A DNA stretch of 64,000 nucleotides from Thermoanaerobacter kivui (GCF_000763575.1 NZ_CP009170.1:1079501-1143500), one strand, 5' to 3'; counted from the first letter of the stretch, positions 36,753 through 45,844 are shown. The notes: generated from the sequence alone by a model not told the origin. Program-made: numbers and translations.

Positions 36753-36991
36753 ATGGAAAATATTAGAGTACTAATATGGGGCTTGGCGCGATGGGAAGCG
36801 GCATCGCAAAGATGGTGCTTTCTAAAAAGAGAATGGAAATAGTTGGAGCTATTGATACTGACCCTAACAAAGTGGGAAAAGATTTAAATGAAATTTTAGG
36901 GACGAATTTTAAACCTGTAGCTTGTGGTGTGTTATCGGAAAAATACCCTGGTGAAGCCTTAAAGTTAATTAAAAATAGCTTTGGCATTTAG
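36753..36991 (+). pseudogene. ord: 2,4-diaminopentanoate dehydrogenase remnant
   Basis: From the GAGGTGATAG-preceded ATG 36753 the frame starts MENIRVLIWGL, then loses phase at about 36785; another frame continues GLGAMGSGIAKMVLSKKRM and EIVGAIDTDPNKVGKDL. This is the N-terminal nucleotide-binding part of Ord, the ornithine-fermentation dehydrogenase, which is about 340 residues when intact. Only about 75 codons remain, with a stop at 36991. The adjacent ornithine racemase gene is broken too. Both point to loss of the pathway. Confidence 0.7.
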
Positions 36992-37007
36992 AAATGGGGG
37001 AGATTAA

Positions 37008-37993
37008 GTGTATCCCTTGTTGAGAATAAACTTAGAAAAACTTCGAGAAAACACACAAACTATCGTTAATCTGTGTGAAAAGAGAAAAATAAAAGTGGTA
37101 GGGGTGACAAAAGTTTTTTGTGCTATTCCACAAGTAGCAGAAGTGATGGTAAAAGGTGGAGTGGATATTTTAGGGGATTCACGAATCAAAAATTTAAAAA
37201 AATTGCAACACATCCCGGTACCTAAAATGCTTTTGCGCATCCCTATGAAAAGTGAAGTAGAAGAAGTCATAAAATATGCAGATATAAGCCTAAACTCTGA
37301 AGTAGATACAATAAAAAGCCTGTCAGAAGAAGTTGTAAAACAGGGGAAAATTCATGACATAATATTAATGGTAGACCTTAAAAAGGTGTTGGCACTAATT
37401 TGACCTGCTATGGGTCAGTTATACCTACGCCGGATATCTTAGAAGACCTTGTGGAAATAAAAAATTCTATCAATAAAAAGTTTAACTTAAACTTAGACGT
37501 AGTTTCAGGGGGGAATTTTAGTAGTTTGTACTTGGTTCAAAACGGTCTCATACCGCGAGGGATAAATCAATTGAGAATAGGCGAGGCGATTGTTTTAGGG
37601 AGAGAAACAGCCTTTGGAGATAGAATTCCTCATACCCATGATGATGTATTTACGTTGGAAGCCCAAATAGTGGAATTAAAACAAAAACCGTCTCTTCCAA
37701 AAGGTATATTAGGAATGGACGCTTTTAGGGAAAGACAAGTTTATGTAGACAGAGGAATCATGAAAAGAGCCATTCTTGCTATAGGTCGGCAAGATGTAAA
37801 TATAAACGACCTTATCTCGATAGACAATAAAATTGAATTAATAGGCTCCAGCAGCGACCATTTGATTGTAAATGTCACAAATTGTACTTACCCATACAAA
37901 GTGGGAGATGTAATAAAGTTTAAACTTAGGTATGGTGGCATTTTATCTTGTTCTACATCTGAATATGTAGAGAAAGTCATTGATGAGGCATAA
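37008..37993 (+). pseudogene. orr: Ornithine/alanine racemase-family pseudogene
   Basis: The first part (37008-37403) is the start of a PLP-dependent racemase of the ornithine racemase group (VVGVTKVFCAIPQVAEVMV with the PLP lysine, then HDIILMVDL). It runs out of frame into a TGA at 37401-37403. The second part (to 37993) continues in another frame with GVGTNLTCYGSVIPTP, then VVSGGNFSSLYLVQNG and RIGEAIVLGRE. Relative to the family, about 25-30 codons between VDL and GVGTNL are missing. So it carries an internal deletion with frameshift. Confidence 0.8.
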
Positions 37994-38114
37994 AAAAATT
38001 TTATGCCTTACTTTTTTATTGAGAAAAAAGATGATGGATTGATATAATGATTTAGGGGGTATTTTAAACATTTATGCCTTCATGTAACAGACTAATACAA
38101 AAAAGAATTTGCAG

Positions 38115-38143
38115 TTGACAATTACTTTTTTAAGTGGTATTCT
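38115..38143 (+). promoter_or_regulatory. Sigma-A promoter of iscR
   Basis: TTGACA (38115-38120) and TATTCT (38138-38143) with a 17-base spacer, 47 bases before the iscR start. Confidence 0.65.
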
Positions 38144-38150
38144 TTTTATT

Positions 38151-38175
38151 GAAATCCGAGCTGAATAGTAGGAAT
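38151..38175 (+). promoter_or_regulatory. Possible IscR operator
   Basis: AAATCCGAGCTGAATAGTAG and the following GAATT lie just after the -10 and form an imperfect inverted repeat resembling Rrf2/IscR sites in clostridia. This would allow autoregulation. The match is by eye. Confidence 0.4.
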
Positions 38176-38190
38176 TAGGGGTGGATAATC

Positions 38191-38640
38191 GTGAAACTTT
38201 CCACGAAGGGTAGATACGGGATACAGGCGATGTTTGAATTAGCACTTTATTATGGAGAAGGACCCATCTCTTTAAAGACGATCGCAGAAAATGAAGGGCT
38301 TTCTGAACATTACCTTGAACAGCTCATTGCAATACTTAGGAAGGCTGAACTTGTAAAAAGTGTTAGAGGAGCACAAGGAGGATACATGTTGGCGGCTCCT
38401 CCTGATAAGATAACTGTTGGAGATGTGATAAGGACATTGGAAGGTTCACTGGCTCCAGCAGATTGCGTTGTGGAAGATACGCCTTTTGAGTGCAGTAGAG
38501 CAGGAGGTTGTCCTACAAAGTTAGTGATGGAAAGGATAAGAGACAGCATAAATAAAGTTATTGACTCTATTACGTTACAAGATATGGTAGATGATTACAG
38601 ACGATTAAATCAAAAAAGTTCTTTTATGTATTACATTTAA
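38191..38640 (+). CDS. iscR: Rrf2-family regulator, IscR-like
   Basis: The 149-residue winged-helix protein begins MKLSTKGRYGIQAMFELALYY and has three cysteines (DCVVEDTPFECSRAGGC) spaced for an Fe-S cluster, as in IscR. The start is GTG 38191 with GGGGTGG upstream. It probably senses Fe-S status. Usually iscS and iscU follow before mnmA; here mnmA follows directly after 46 bases. Confidence 0.9.
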   Translation: MKLSTKGRYGIQAMFELALYYGEGPISLKTIAENEGLSEHYLEQLIAILRKAELVKSVRGAQGGYMLAAPPDKITVGDVIRTLEGSLAPADCVVEDTPFECSRAGGCPTKLVMERIRDSINKVIDSITLQDMVDDYRRLNQKSSFMYYI

Positions 38641-38686
38641 GGGAATAATAATTTTAGGACTTTTAAAGGAGGATTTTATATATAAT

Positions 38687-39781
38687 ATGGAGATAAACAA
38701 TAGAGTAGCAATTGGAATGAGTGGAGGAGTAGATAGCTCTGTTGCAGCATACCTCTTAAAAAAGCAAGGATTTGATGTTATAGGTCTTACAATGAGAGTA
38801 TGGGTAGACCACGAAGCTAAAGCTTTTGATAGCGATAAGAGTTGTTATTCTTTAAAAGCTACACAAGATGCAAAAAAAGTTGCAGAGATATTGGGAATAC
38901 CTCATTACACAGTTGATTTGAGTAAAATCTTTTATGATAAAATAGTAAATTATTTTGTCAATGAATATTTAAAAGGAAGGACTCCTAATCCTTGTGTATT
39001 GTGTAATAGGCAAATAAAATTTGGAGAGCTTTTAGAGAAAGCATTTGAGTTGGGAGCTTATTACATTGCTACAGGCCATTATGTCAGAAAAGAGTATGAT
39101 GAAAAAACAAAAAGATATTTATTAAAAAAAGGTATAGATTCTTCTAAGGATCAAAGCTATGTCTTATATCGTTTGACACAGAAGCAGTTAGAACATGCTC
39201 TTTTTCCTTTAGGAAATTACAAAAAAGAAGAAATAAGAGCTTTGGCAGAGGAGTTAAAACTACCTGTTGCTAAAAAGCCAGAGAGTCAAGAAATCTGTTT
39301 TATACCAGATAATGATTACAGCGGATTTATAAAACGACAAGTTGAGAACGGAGTAAAACCTGGAGAATTTAGAGATATTAATGGCAATTTTTTAGGATAT
39401 CATAAAGGTATAATACATTATACTATAGGCCAGAGAAGAGGTCTAGGTTTGTCTTCTGATAGGCCTTTATACGTTGTGGATATAGATGTTAAAAATAACG
39501 TTGTCATTGTAGGGCATCAAGAGGATATATGGGGAGAGGAACTCATATCTTATAACAATAATTTTATTTCAATTGAAAAACTTGAAGGAGAAATGAAGGT
39601 AACAGCAAAAATACGCTATACAGCTAAAGAAGAGGAGGCTATCATAAAACCTCACGAAGGAAATAGGGTACTAGTGAAATTTTTAAAACCTCAAAGAGCC
39701 ATAACTCCTGGTCAATCAGTTGTTTTTTATGATAAAGATGTAGTAGTAGGAGGAGGAATAATTAAAAAAAAGCTGAGATAA
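38687..39781 (+). CDS. mnmA: tRNA 2-thiouridylase MnmA
   Basis: MnmA thiolates U34 of tRNAs for Lys, Glu and Gln. The 364 residues contain the PP-loop GMSGGVDSSVAAYLL, catalytic cysteines in TPNPCVLCNRQIKFG near 102 and ESQEICFIPD near 203, and TIGQRRGLGLS near 247. GGAGG precedes the ATG. Its sulfur donor, a cysteine desulfurase, is not encoded beside it. Confidence 0.96.
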   Translation: MEINNRVAIGMSGGVDSSVAAYLLKKQGFDVIGLTMRVWVDHEAKAFDSDKSCYSLKATQDAKKVAEILGIPHYTVDLSKIFYDKIVNYFVNEYLKGRTPNPCVLCNRQIKFGELLEKAFELGAYYIATGHYVRKEYDEKTKRYLLKKGIDSSKDQSYVLYRLTQKQLEHALFPLGNYKKEEIRALAEELKLPVAKKPESQEICFIPDNDYSGFIKRQVENGVKPGEFRDINGNFLGYHKGIIHYTIGQRRGLGLSSDRPLYVVDIDVKNNVVIVGHQEDIWGEELISYNNNFISIEKLEGEMKVTAKIRYTAKEEEAIIKPHEGNRVLVKFLKPQRAITPGQSVVFYDKDVVVGGGIIKKKLR

Positions 39782-39782
39782 G

Positions 39783-39809
39783 TGCACACAAAAAAAGTGT
39801 GCATTTTTT
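39783..39809 (+). terminator. Terminator after mnmA
   Basis: TGCACAC and GTGTGCA pair around AAAAAAA, followed by TTTTTT. Confidence 0.8.
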
Positions 39810-39870
39810 CTTTTAAAAAAGGGAAATCTATAAAAAGCCATAGATTTTATTTAGTTAAAGGAGGGCAGTT

Positions 39871-40032
39871 ATGAGTAGAGATAAATATATAAAAGGATTT
39901 TTAGCAGGAATGCTAGCTACGGCATATATAATTCCTAAAATAGACATGAAAAAATATAGGCGTTATAAAGACATGGTAGAAAAGAATATGTCAAAAATGT
40001 GGCGCATTATAAATAAAGTAAAAGTCAGATAG
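39871..40032 (+). CDS. Small protein with one hydrophobic segment
   Basis: A 53-residue protein, MSRDKYIKGFLAGMLATAYI..., with one short hydrophobic stretch (residues 9-22) and a strongly basic C-terminus. AAAGGAGGGCAGTT before ATG 39871 is an excellent ribosome binding site. It resembles small YtxH-like membrane proteins in layout but I cannot assign it. It sits between mnmA and the AI-2E-type transporter and is probably co-transcribed with the latter, 17 bases downstream. Confidence 0.65.
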   Translation: MSRDKYIKGFLAGMLATAYIIPKIDMKKYRRYKDMVEKNMSKMWRIINKVKVR

Positions 40033-40049
40033 ATTTTGTAGGTGATAAA

Positions 40050-41075
40050 ATGCAAAGCAGAAAAATATATGTGTTTTTTTCAATTGTTGTTTTGATAGTT
40101 GCATTTTATTTTTTTATAAAAAATTGGGTGAGTATTAAAGAGATACTTTCCCCTTTTTTTGTTTCTGCTTTGATTGCATATTTGTTAAATCCCTTTGTAA
40201 AATTTTTCACTTCAAAGGGTTTTTCTGTTTCATTTTCTATTTTTGTAGTGTTTTTAATAGTGACATTAGGAATATTATTTTTTTCTTTTTTCATAGTTCC
40301 ATTGTTGGTAAGTGAGTTCATTGCCCTTTTAAAGATGATACCTTTTTATGCGGAAGAGATACAAACGTTTTTAATGCAGCTAAAATTTAATTATTTATCC
40401 TATCTTCCACCTCAATTTGAAAGAGTTTTAGATAAAAATTTGGGGAGTTTAAACACTGCTTTTGCTTCTCAGATAGATTCTGCTTTCAAATCAGCTATGA
40501 CATTATTAAAAGATTTAGTGGATATAATAGTTATACCAATTGTAACTTTTTATCTTCTAAAAGATAAGGATGTTTTTAAAAAAGAGATAGAAAGGTTAGT
40601 GCCACAAAAATATTCTTTTAAATTTTTTAACATATTAAGGAAAATAGATAAAATTTTAAGCAAATACATACGGGCACAAATTTACATTTCCATCTTTGTA
40701 GCTATTTTTACCATGATAGGGCTTTCCTTGATTAAAGTCAAATATGCCTTTTTAATAGGTTTATTAGCTGGTATATTAAATATAATTCCTTACGTAGGAC
40801 CTATATTATCAGTTATTCCTGCAGTTTTAATAGGTTTATTGGATTCTTTAACTAAAGGTTTTTGGGCATTAATTATATGTCTTGTTGTTCAGCAGATAGA
40901 AAATGCTTTTATCACTCCTAAGGTAATGAGTGATAGCGTTGGCCTTCATCCTGTTACCGTAATTTTTTCATTAATTGCAGGAGAAGAACTTTTTGGTATT
41001 TGGGGACTTTTGCTATCTGTGCCTATCGTGGCGATGATTAAAGCCATCATAATCGAGATTTTTATTGAGAAATAA
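40050..41075 (+). CDS. AI-2E family transporter
   Basis: A 341-residue integral membrane protein with about eight hydrophobic segments and the family motifs LIAYLLNPFV near residue 43, PIVTFYLLKDK near 167, GLLAGILNIIPYVGPILSVIPA near 240, and QQIENAFITPKVM near 280. Family members (YdiK/TqsA type) include exporters of autoinducer-2 and sodium-proton antiporters, so substrate is unknown. GTAGGTGATAAA precedes the ATG. Confidence 0.9.
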   Translation: MQSRKIYVFFSIVVLIVAFYFFIKNWVSIKEILSPFFVSALIAYLLNPFVKFFTSKGFSVSFSIFVVFLIVTLGILFFSFFIVPLLVSEFIALLKMIPFYAEEIQTFLMQLKFNYLSYLPPQFERVLDKNLGSLNTAFASQIDSAFKSAMTLLKDLVDIIVIPIVTFYLLKDKDVFKKEIERLVPQKYSFKFFNILRKIDKILSKYIRAQIYISIFVAIFTMIGLSLIKVKYAFLIGLLAGILNIIPYVGPILSVIPAVLIGLLDSLTKGFWALIICLVVQQIENAFITPKVMSDSVGLHPVTVIFSLIAGEELFGIWGLLLSVPIVAMIKAIIIEIFIEK

Positions 41076-41083
41076 ACCAGTTA

Positions 41084-41112
41084 TTGACTTGTTTCATTCA
41101 ATCTTGTATAAT
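41084..41112 (+). promoter_or_regulatory. Sigma-A promoter of alaS
   Basis: TTGACT (41084-41089) and TATAAT (41107-41112) with a 17-base spacer. The transcript would start near 41119. Confidence 0.75.
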
Positions 41113-41126
41113 ATATTCAAAAAAGT

Positions 41127-41165
41127 GCGGGTAAAAGCCCGTCCCCCTATTTGGGACGGTTTTTA
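41127..41165 (+). promoter_or_regulatory. alaS leader with alternative hairpins (attenuator-like)
   Basis: A terminator hairpin CCGTCCC / GGGACGG (41139-41145, 41153-41159) followed by TTTTTATT lies between the promoter and alaS. A small upstream hairpin CGGG / CCCG (41128-41131, 41138-41141) shares the bases 41139-41141 with the terminator arm, so the two cannot form together. No T-box sequence is present. The leader is only about 70 bases long. The controlling signal is unknown. Confidence 0.6.
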
Positions 41166-41188
41166 TTGTATCAAAGAGGAGGATTTTT

Positions 41189-43834
41189 ATGGAAAAACTC
41201 GGGATGAATGAGATTAGAGAAAAATTTCTCAGTTTTTTTGAAAGCAAAGGGCATTTGAGATTGCCAAGTTTTTCTCTAATTCCTAAAAATGATAAAAGTC
41301 TATTGCTTATTAATTCTGGAATGGCGCCTTTAAAACCTTATTTTACAGGGAAAGAAACTCCTCCTAGTAAAAGAATCACTACTTGTCAAAGGTGTATAAG
41401 GACTCCTGATATCGAAAGAGTAGGGAAAACGGCGCGCCACGGTACTTTTTTTGAGATGTTAGGCAACTTTTCTTTTGGGGATTATTTCAAAAAAGAAGCT
41501 ATTCCTTGGGCTTGGGAATTTGTGACGGAAGTTTTAAAATTGCCAATTGAAAGATTGTGGGTGTCAATATACGAACAGGACGATGAGGCTTTTGAAATTT
41601 GGAATAAGGTAGTAGGACTTCCTACAGAGAGAATTGTGAGGATGGGAAAAGAAGATAATTTCTGGGAAATTGGTACAGGGCCTTGTGGACCTTGCTCAGA
41701 AATTTACTTTGACAGAGGAGAGGAAAAGGGATGCGGCAAGCCTACTTGCGGAGTTGGCTGTGACTGCGATCGTTTTATTGAGTTTTGGAATTTAGTTTTT
41801 ACACAGTTTAATAAAGACGAGCAAGGGAATTACCATCCTCTACCTCATCCCAATATTGATACTGGCATGGGACTTGAGAGGATAGCAACTATAATGCAGG
41901 AAGTAGATAGTATATTTGATGTGGATGTAATAAGAGGTATCATTGAGTTTGTGTCAGAAATTGCAGGAGTAGAGTATGGCAAAGATGCAGAGAAGAACGT
42001 ATCTTTGAGAGTGATAACAGACCACATACGCGGAATAACTTTTATGGTATCAGATGGTATTCTTTCTTCCAATGAAGGAAGAGGATATGTATTGAGGAGG
42101 CTTTTAAGAAGAGCAGCGAGACACGGAAAATTGTTGGGGATAAATGATACCTTTTTGCATAAAGTGGTAGACTCAGTTGTAGAACATTATGGAGAGGCTT
42201 ATCCTGAGATAATTGATAGAAAGGATTATATAAAGAGAATTGTCAAATTGGAAGAAGAAAGGTTCAAAGAAACAATAGATCAAGGTCTTGCAATTTTAGA
42301 GGATTATATAAATGAACTTAAAGCCCAGGGTAAGACTGTTTTAGAAGGCTCCAAGGCTTTTAAGTTGTACGATACTTATGGGTTCCCACTGGATTTGACA
42401 AAGGAGATTTTGCAGGAATCCGGAATAACTGTTGACGAAGAAGGGTATTCAAAAGAATTAGAAGAGCAAAGAATAAGAGCGAGAAGCAGCAGAAAAGAAG
42501 ATAACAGTCTGTGGGAACAGGACATATATTCTACTTTGGGGGATATTAAAACAAAATTCATAGGATATGACAATTATGAGAGCACTTCAAAAGTTGTGGC
42601 AATTGTGAAAGATGACCAGATTGTGGATGAAGCGGAAGTGGGAGATGAAGTAAGCGTTATATTAGATGTGACACCTTTTTATGCTGAGAGTGGTGGCCAA
42701 ATAGGAGACAAAGGAGTCATAGAAAGCGAAAATGTTTTGGTAAGAGTAAAAGATTGCAAAAAAGTAGGTGACAAGTTTATACACATTGTAAACATTGAAG
42801 GAGGTATAATTTCAGTAGGAGATGAAGTAAAAGCTCGTATTGATGTGACAAGTCGTATGAATGCTGCAAGAAATCACACTGCTACTCACCTTCTCCATAA
42901 AGCTTTAAGGGAGATATTAGGGGACCATGTGCATCAGGCTGGCTCTCTTGTAGCAGATGACCGGTTAAGGTTTGACTTTTCTCATTATCAAGCAGTTACA
43001 AAAGAAGAGCTGAAAGCTATAGAACAAAGAGTTAATGAAAAGATATACGAAAATCTTGAAGTGGAGATTGAAGAGAAGCCATATGATGATGCTATAAAAG
43101 AGGGTGCAATTGCGTTATTTTCTGAAAAGTATGGCGATAAGGTAAGAGTTGTAAAGATAGATGATTATAGTAAGGAGCTTTGCGGTGGAACCCATGTTAG
43201 AAATACCAGCCAAATTGGGCTGTTTAAGATTGTCTCTGAAAGTGCAGTAGGCGCAGGTTTAAGGCGAATTGAAGCTGTGACGGGACTTCAGGCAATAAAA
43301 TATTTAGAAGATAAAGAGGAAATATTGAAAAAGGTTTCGGATCTGTTAAAGGTACCTGAAAAAGAGTTGGTTTCTAAGGTGGAGAATTTGCAACAGATAG
43401 TAAAAGCAAAAGACAAGGAAATTGAGCAATTGAAAATAAAAATGGGTGTTACTCTGTCAAATAACCTTGTTAAATCGGCTGTTTCACTAGATGGTGTCAA
43501 ATTAGTAGTATCAAAGATTGAAGATTATGACAGCGATGGGCTAAAGGCTATAGGAGATATTTTGAAAGATAAATTAAAGACTGCAGCGATAGTTTTGGCA
43601 TCTCCAGCGGAGGATAAAATAATTTTTGTCGGTATGGCTACTAAAGATGCAGTTCAAAAAGGTATTCACATGGGGAATGTGATTAAAGAGGTGTGTAAGG
43701 CAGCAGAAGGAAATGGCGGTGGAAGACCTGAGATGGCACAGGGAACAGGTAAAAACTTATACAAAATTAACGAGGCATTAAACAAAGCATTAGACATTGT
43801 AAAAGAGCAGTTAAAAAGTTGGCAAAAAACTTGA
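41189..43834 (+). CDS. alaS: Alanyl-tRNA synthetase
   Basis: The 881-residue synthetase has the class II core ([38 protein letters not shown]), the editing domain with zinc residues [11 protein letters not shown] near 563 and CGGTHVRNT near 662, and a C-terminal DHHA1/C-Ala region. An internal [15 protein letters not shown] cysteine cluster near 190 is seen. AGAGGAGGA precedes the ATG. It starts the alaS-ireB-ruvX group. Confidence 0.97.
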   Translation: MEKLGMNEIREKFLSFFESKGHLRLPSFSLIPKNDKSLLLINSGMAPLKPYFTGKETPPSKRITTCQRCIRTPDIERVGKTARHGTFFEMLGNFSFGDYFKKEAIPWAWEFVTEVLKLPIERLWVSIYEQDDEAFEIWNKVVGLPTERIVRMGKEDNFWEIGTGPCGPCSEIYFDRGEEKGCGKPTCGVGCDCDRFIEFWNLVFTQFNKDEQGNYHPLPHPNIDTGMGLERIATIMQEVDSIFDVDVIRGIIEFVSEIAGVEYGKDAEKNVSLRVITDHIRGITFMVSDGILSSNEGRGYVLRRLLRRAARHGKLLGINDTFLHKVVDSVVEHYGEAYPEIIDRKDYIKRIVKLEEERFKETIDQGLAILEDYINELKAQGKTVLEGSKAFKLYDTYGFPLDLTKEILQESGITVDEEGYSKELEEQRIRARSSRKEDNSLWEQDIYSTLGDIKTKFIGYDNYESTSKVVAIVKDDQIVDEAEVGDEVSVILDVTPFYAESGGQIGDKGVIESENVLVRVKDCKKVGDKFIHIVNIEGGIISVGDEVKARIDVTSRMNAARNHTATHLLHKALREILGDHVHQAGSLVADDRLRFDFSHYQAVTKEELKAIEQRVNEKIYENLEVEIEEKPYDDAIKEGAIALFSEKYGDKVRVVKIDDYSKELCGGTHVRNTSQIGLFKIVSESAVGAGLRRIEAVTGLQAIKYLEDKEEILKKVSDLLKVPEKELVSKVENLQQIVKAKDKEIEQLKIKMGVTLSNNLVKSAVSLDGVKLVVSKIEDYDSDGLKAIGDILKDKLKTAAIVLASPAEDKIIFVGMATKDAVQKGIHMGNVIKEVCKAAEGNGGGRPEMAQGTGKNLYKINEALNKALDIVKEQLKSWQKT

Positions 43835-43901
43835 CTATGGTAATAGAGATAGGATATTATAGAGATAGGGTGTAGTTAAATGTATCTAGAGGTGATATAT
43901 A

Positions 43902-44153
43902 ATGGTAGATAAAAATGGTGAGACTCTCAGGTATCATATTGAAAACGAAAGTAAAACCGCCAGAGAGATATTGATGGCAGTATATGAGGCTCTTTCTGAA
44001 AAAGGATACAATCCCATAAATCAAATAGTGGGTTATATATTGTCTGGTGACCCTACTTATATAACAAGCCATAAAAATGCGAGAAACCTGATAAGGAAAA
44101 TTGAAAGAGATGAACTGGTGGAAGAACTTTTGAAAGAATATTTATCTAAGTAA
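43902..44153 (+). CDS. ireB: IreB family regulatory phosphoprotein
   Basis: The 83-residue protein (DUF965) has the conserved [22 protein letters not shown] motif and an N-terminal threonine region. In Enterococcus, IreB is phosphorylated by the PASTA kinase IreK and affects cephalosporin tolerance. GAGGTGATAT precedes the ATG. The alaS-ireB-ruvX order is conserved in Firmicutes. Confidence 0.93.
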   Translation: MVDKNGETLRYHIENESKTAREILMAVYEALSEKGYNPINQIVGYILSGDPTYITSHKNARNLIRKIERDELVEELLKEYLSK

Positions 44154-44184
44154 AAAATTGCCTCACCTTTGGTGAGGCAATTTT
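44154..44184 (+). terminator. Terminator between ireB and ruvX
   Basis: A perfect 14-bp stem AAAATTGCCTCACC / GGTGAGGCAATTTT around TTT. The 3' arm ends in TTTT, with little beyond it. Confidence 0.75.
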
Positions 44185-44201
44185 AGAATGGGGAGATTTT
44201 T

Positions 44202-44621
44202 TTGAGGGTAATGGCATTAGACGTTGGTGATAAAACTATTGGAGTAGCTATAAGTGATCCATTAGGTACGATTGCACAAGGTTTGACAACTATTAAAAGA
44301 AATAGTAACCAAAAAGATCTTGAACGAATAAAAGAAATAGTAAATCAATATAAAGTGGAAATAATAATTGTAGGCTTGCCTAAAAATATGGATGGAAGCA
44401 TAGGACCACAGGGACAAAAAGTCCTAAAATTTGCTGATTTTTTAAAAGAAAATTTTGAAATACCAGTAATGCTGTGGGACGAAAGGCTTACTACTGTAGA
44501 GGCAGAAAGGGTTTTAATAGAAAAAGCTAATGTGAGTAGAAAAAAAAGAAAAAAAGTAATTGACAAATTAGCAGCTGTTCTTATACTGCAGGGATATTTG
44601 GATTCTAAAAAAATTGAATAA
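44202..44621 (+). CDS. ruvX: Holliday junction resolvase-like RuvX/YqgF
   Basis: The 139-residue RNase-H-fold protein has [19 protein letters not shown] at the N-terminus, [15 protein letters not shown] near 65, and [12 protein letters not shown] near 95, with a late [13 protein letters not shown]. The family is linked to 16S rRNA 5' maturation and perhaps junction cleavage. The start is TTG 44202 behind GGGGAGAT. Confidence 0.93.
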   Translation: MRVMALDVGDKTIGVAISDPLGTIAQGLTTIKRNSNQKDLERIKEIVNQYKVEIIIVGLPKNMDGSIGPQGQKVLKFADFLKENFEIPVMLWDERLTTVEAERVLIEKANVSRKKRKKVIDKLAAVLILQGYLDSKKIE

Positions 44622-44637
44622 TTTTTTTGTTAACAAC

Positions 44638-44666
44638 TTGACAGCTAATTTGGTATGTTATACAAT
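44638..44666 (+). promoter_or_regulatory. Promoter of the DUF1292 gene
   Basis: TTGACA (44638-44643) and TACAAT (44661-44666) with a 17-base spacer, 36 bases before the start. Confidence 0.65.
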
Positions 44667-44701
44667 TACATTATCTTGGAGTAGAATTGAGGTGAGATAG
44701 T

Positions 44702-44983
44702 ATGGAACCAGAAATCATTCAGTTAATTGACGAACACGGCCATGAAGTAGACTTCGAACTTGTAGCATCATTTGACCTTGACGATACGAGGTATGCTGTT
44801 GTGGTGCCTGTGGATGGAGATGGAGAAGATGCCTATATCTTGAGAGTGGAACAAGATGAAGACGGCAATGACATCTTTGTAGGAATTGAGGACGAAGATG
44901 AGTTCAATGATGCTGTCGAAGCATACAATGAGCTGATGGAAGAGTATGAAGAGTACTATGATGATTTTGATGAAGAAAAATAA
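44702..44983 (+). CDS. DUF1292 domain protein
   Basis: A 93-residue, very acidic protein with IIQLIDEHGHEVDFELVASF and YAVVVPVDG-DAYILRVEQD, as in the DUF1292 (YrzB-like) family found after ruvX in Firmicutes. The tail YEEYYDDFDEEK is strongly acidic. Its function is unknown. GAGGTGAGATAGT precedes the ATG. Confidence 0.9.
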   Translation: MEPEIIQLIDEHGHEVDFELVASFDLDDTRYAVVVPVDGDGEDAYILRVEQDEDGNDIFVGIEDEDEFNDAVEAYNELMEEYEEYYDDFDEEK

Positions 44984-45001
44984 ATTTGAATTTTGAAATT
45001 G

Positions 45002-45078
45002 ATTAAGATATACCTTTTAGGTATATCTTAATTTATTAAACATATATTTCCTTGGAAATATATGTTTAATAAATTAAG
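45002..45078. repeat. Two overlapping palindromes, one with 25-bp arms
   Basis: Palindrome A pairs 45002-45015 with 45019-45032 (14 bp). Palindrome B pairs 45027-45051 with 45054-45078 (25 bp, perfect, 2-base loop). They share 45027-45032 (CTTAAT), so A and B compete. No T run follows B, so it is not an ordinary terminator. The sequence is nearly all A/T apart from the centres. It lies between DUF1292 and fur. Confidence 0.8.
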
Positions 45079-45152
45079 ATGCTTTTCAATTGAATGTCAT
45101 TTTTTTAGTTGAAAAAAAAGCGTTCTTTCTTTGAAATTGGATTTAAAAATGA

Positions 45153-45181
45153 TTGACAATTGAGAATGAATGTCATAAACT
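45153..45181 (+). promoter_or_regulatory. fur promoter with embedded Fur-type box
   Basis: TTGACA (45153-45158) and TAAACT (45176-45181) are 17 bases apart. The spacer carries an imperfect inverted repeat, TGACAATTGAGAATGAATG followed by TCA, resembling a Fur/PerR-family operator; this suggests autoregulation. Confidence 0.5.
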
Positions 45182-45214
45182 GATATTAAGTCAAGATTAT
45201 CTGGTGGTGGTTTA

Positions 45215-45655
45215 ATGAATGAAATAGAAGAATTTAAAGAGAGATTAAAGAAAAAAGGTTACAAACTTACGACTCAAAGGCGAGTCATATTGGATGTTAT
45301 TATGGAAAATAGAGAAAAACACCTTTCTTCTGAAGAGATATACGACCTTGTAAAAGGGAAATATCCTGAAATAGGATTAGCTACAGTTTATCGCACTCTC
45401 CAGCTTTTTGAAGGATTAGGGATTATTTATAAGTTGAATTTTGACGATGGCAGAAGTAGGTATGAGCTTTATCACGATGAAAATCACCAGCATCATCATT
45501 TAATTTGTTTGAAATGCGGAACTGTAATAGAGATGGAAGGAGATCTCTTGGAAAATTTAGAAGAGGCTATAGAACAGACAAAAGACTTTGAGATAGTAGA
45601 CCACAATGTGAAGTTTTTTGGATATTGTAGTAAATGCAGATCCAAGCACAACTGA
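45215..45655 (+). CDS. fur: Fur-family metalloregulator
   Basis: The 146-residue repressor has a winged helix (TTQRRVILDVIMENREKHLSSEEIY, GLATVYRTLQLFEGLGII), metal histidines in YELYHDENHQHHHLICLKCG, and CXXC pairs (CLKCG, CSKCRS) for structural zinc. A glutamate occurs where Fur has its metal ligand and PerR has aspartate (GDLLENLEEA), favouring Fur over PerR by eye. The start ATG 45215 has a GGTGGTGG site. Confidence 0.85.
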   Translation: MNEIEEFKERLKKKGYKLTTQRRVILDVIMENREKHLSSEEIYDLVKGKYPEIGLATVYRTLQLFEGLGIIYKLNFDDGRSRYELYHDENHQHHHLICLKCGTVIEMEGDLLENLEEAIEQTKDFEIVDHNVKFFGYCSKCRSKHN

Positions 45656-45681
45656 GCCTGTTTATAACGGGCTTAAATTTT
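45655..45681 (+). terminator. Terminator after fur
   Basis: AGCCTGTT and AACGGGCT pair (one G-U) around TAT, followed by TAAATTTTT. It starts at the final base of the stop codon. Confidence 0.7.
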
Positions 45682-45720
45682 TGACTAAAAATTATTAAGA
45701 AATAATTTACATTAGTAGGG

Positions 45721-45749
45721 TTGAAGTATGTTTTTAAATAAAGTATAAT
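45721..45749 (+). promoter_or_regulatory. Promoter of rnj
   Basis: TTGAAG (45721-45726) and TATAAT (45744-45749) with a 17-base spacer. About 90 bases of leader precede the start codon. Confidence 0.6.
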
Positions 45750-45844
45750 TTATATTAACTGGTGTAAGGTACGGGTAAGTTTTTTTAAGCCTTTGGGGGA
45801 AAATAAAATTAAACTAAAATATTATAATGAAAGGAGATAAGTAT

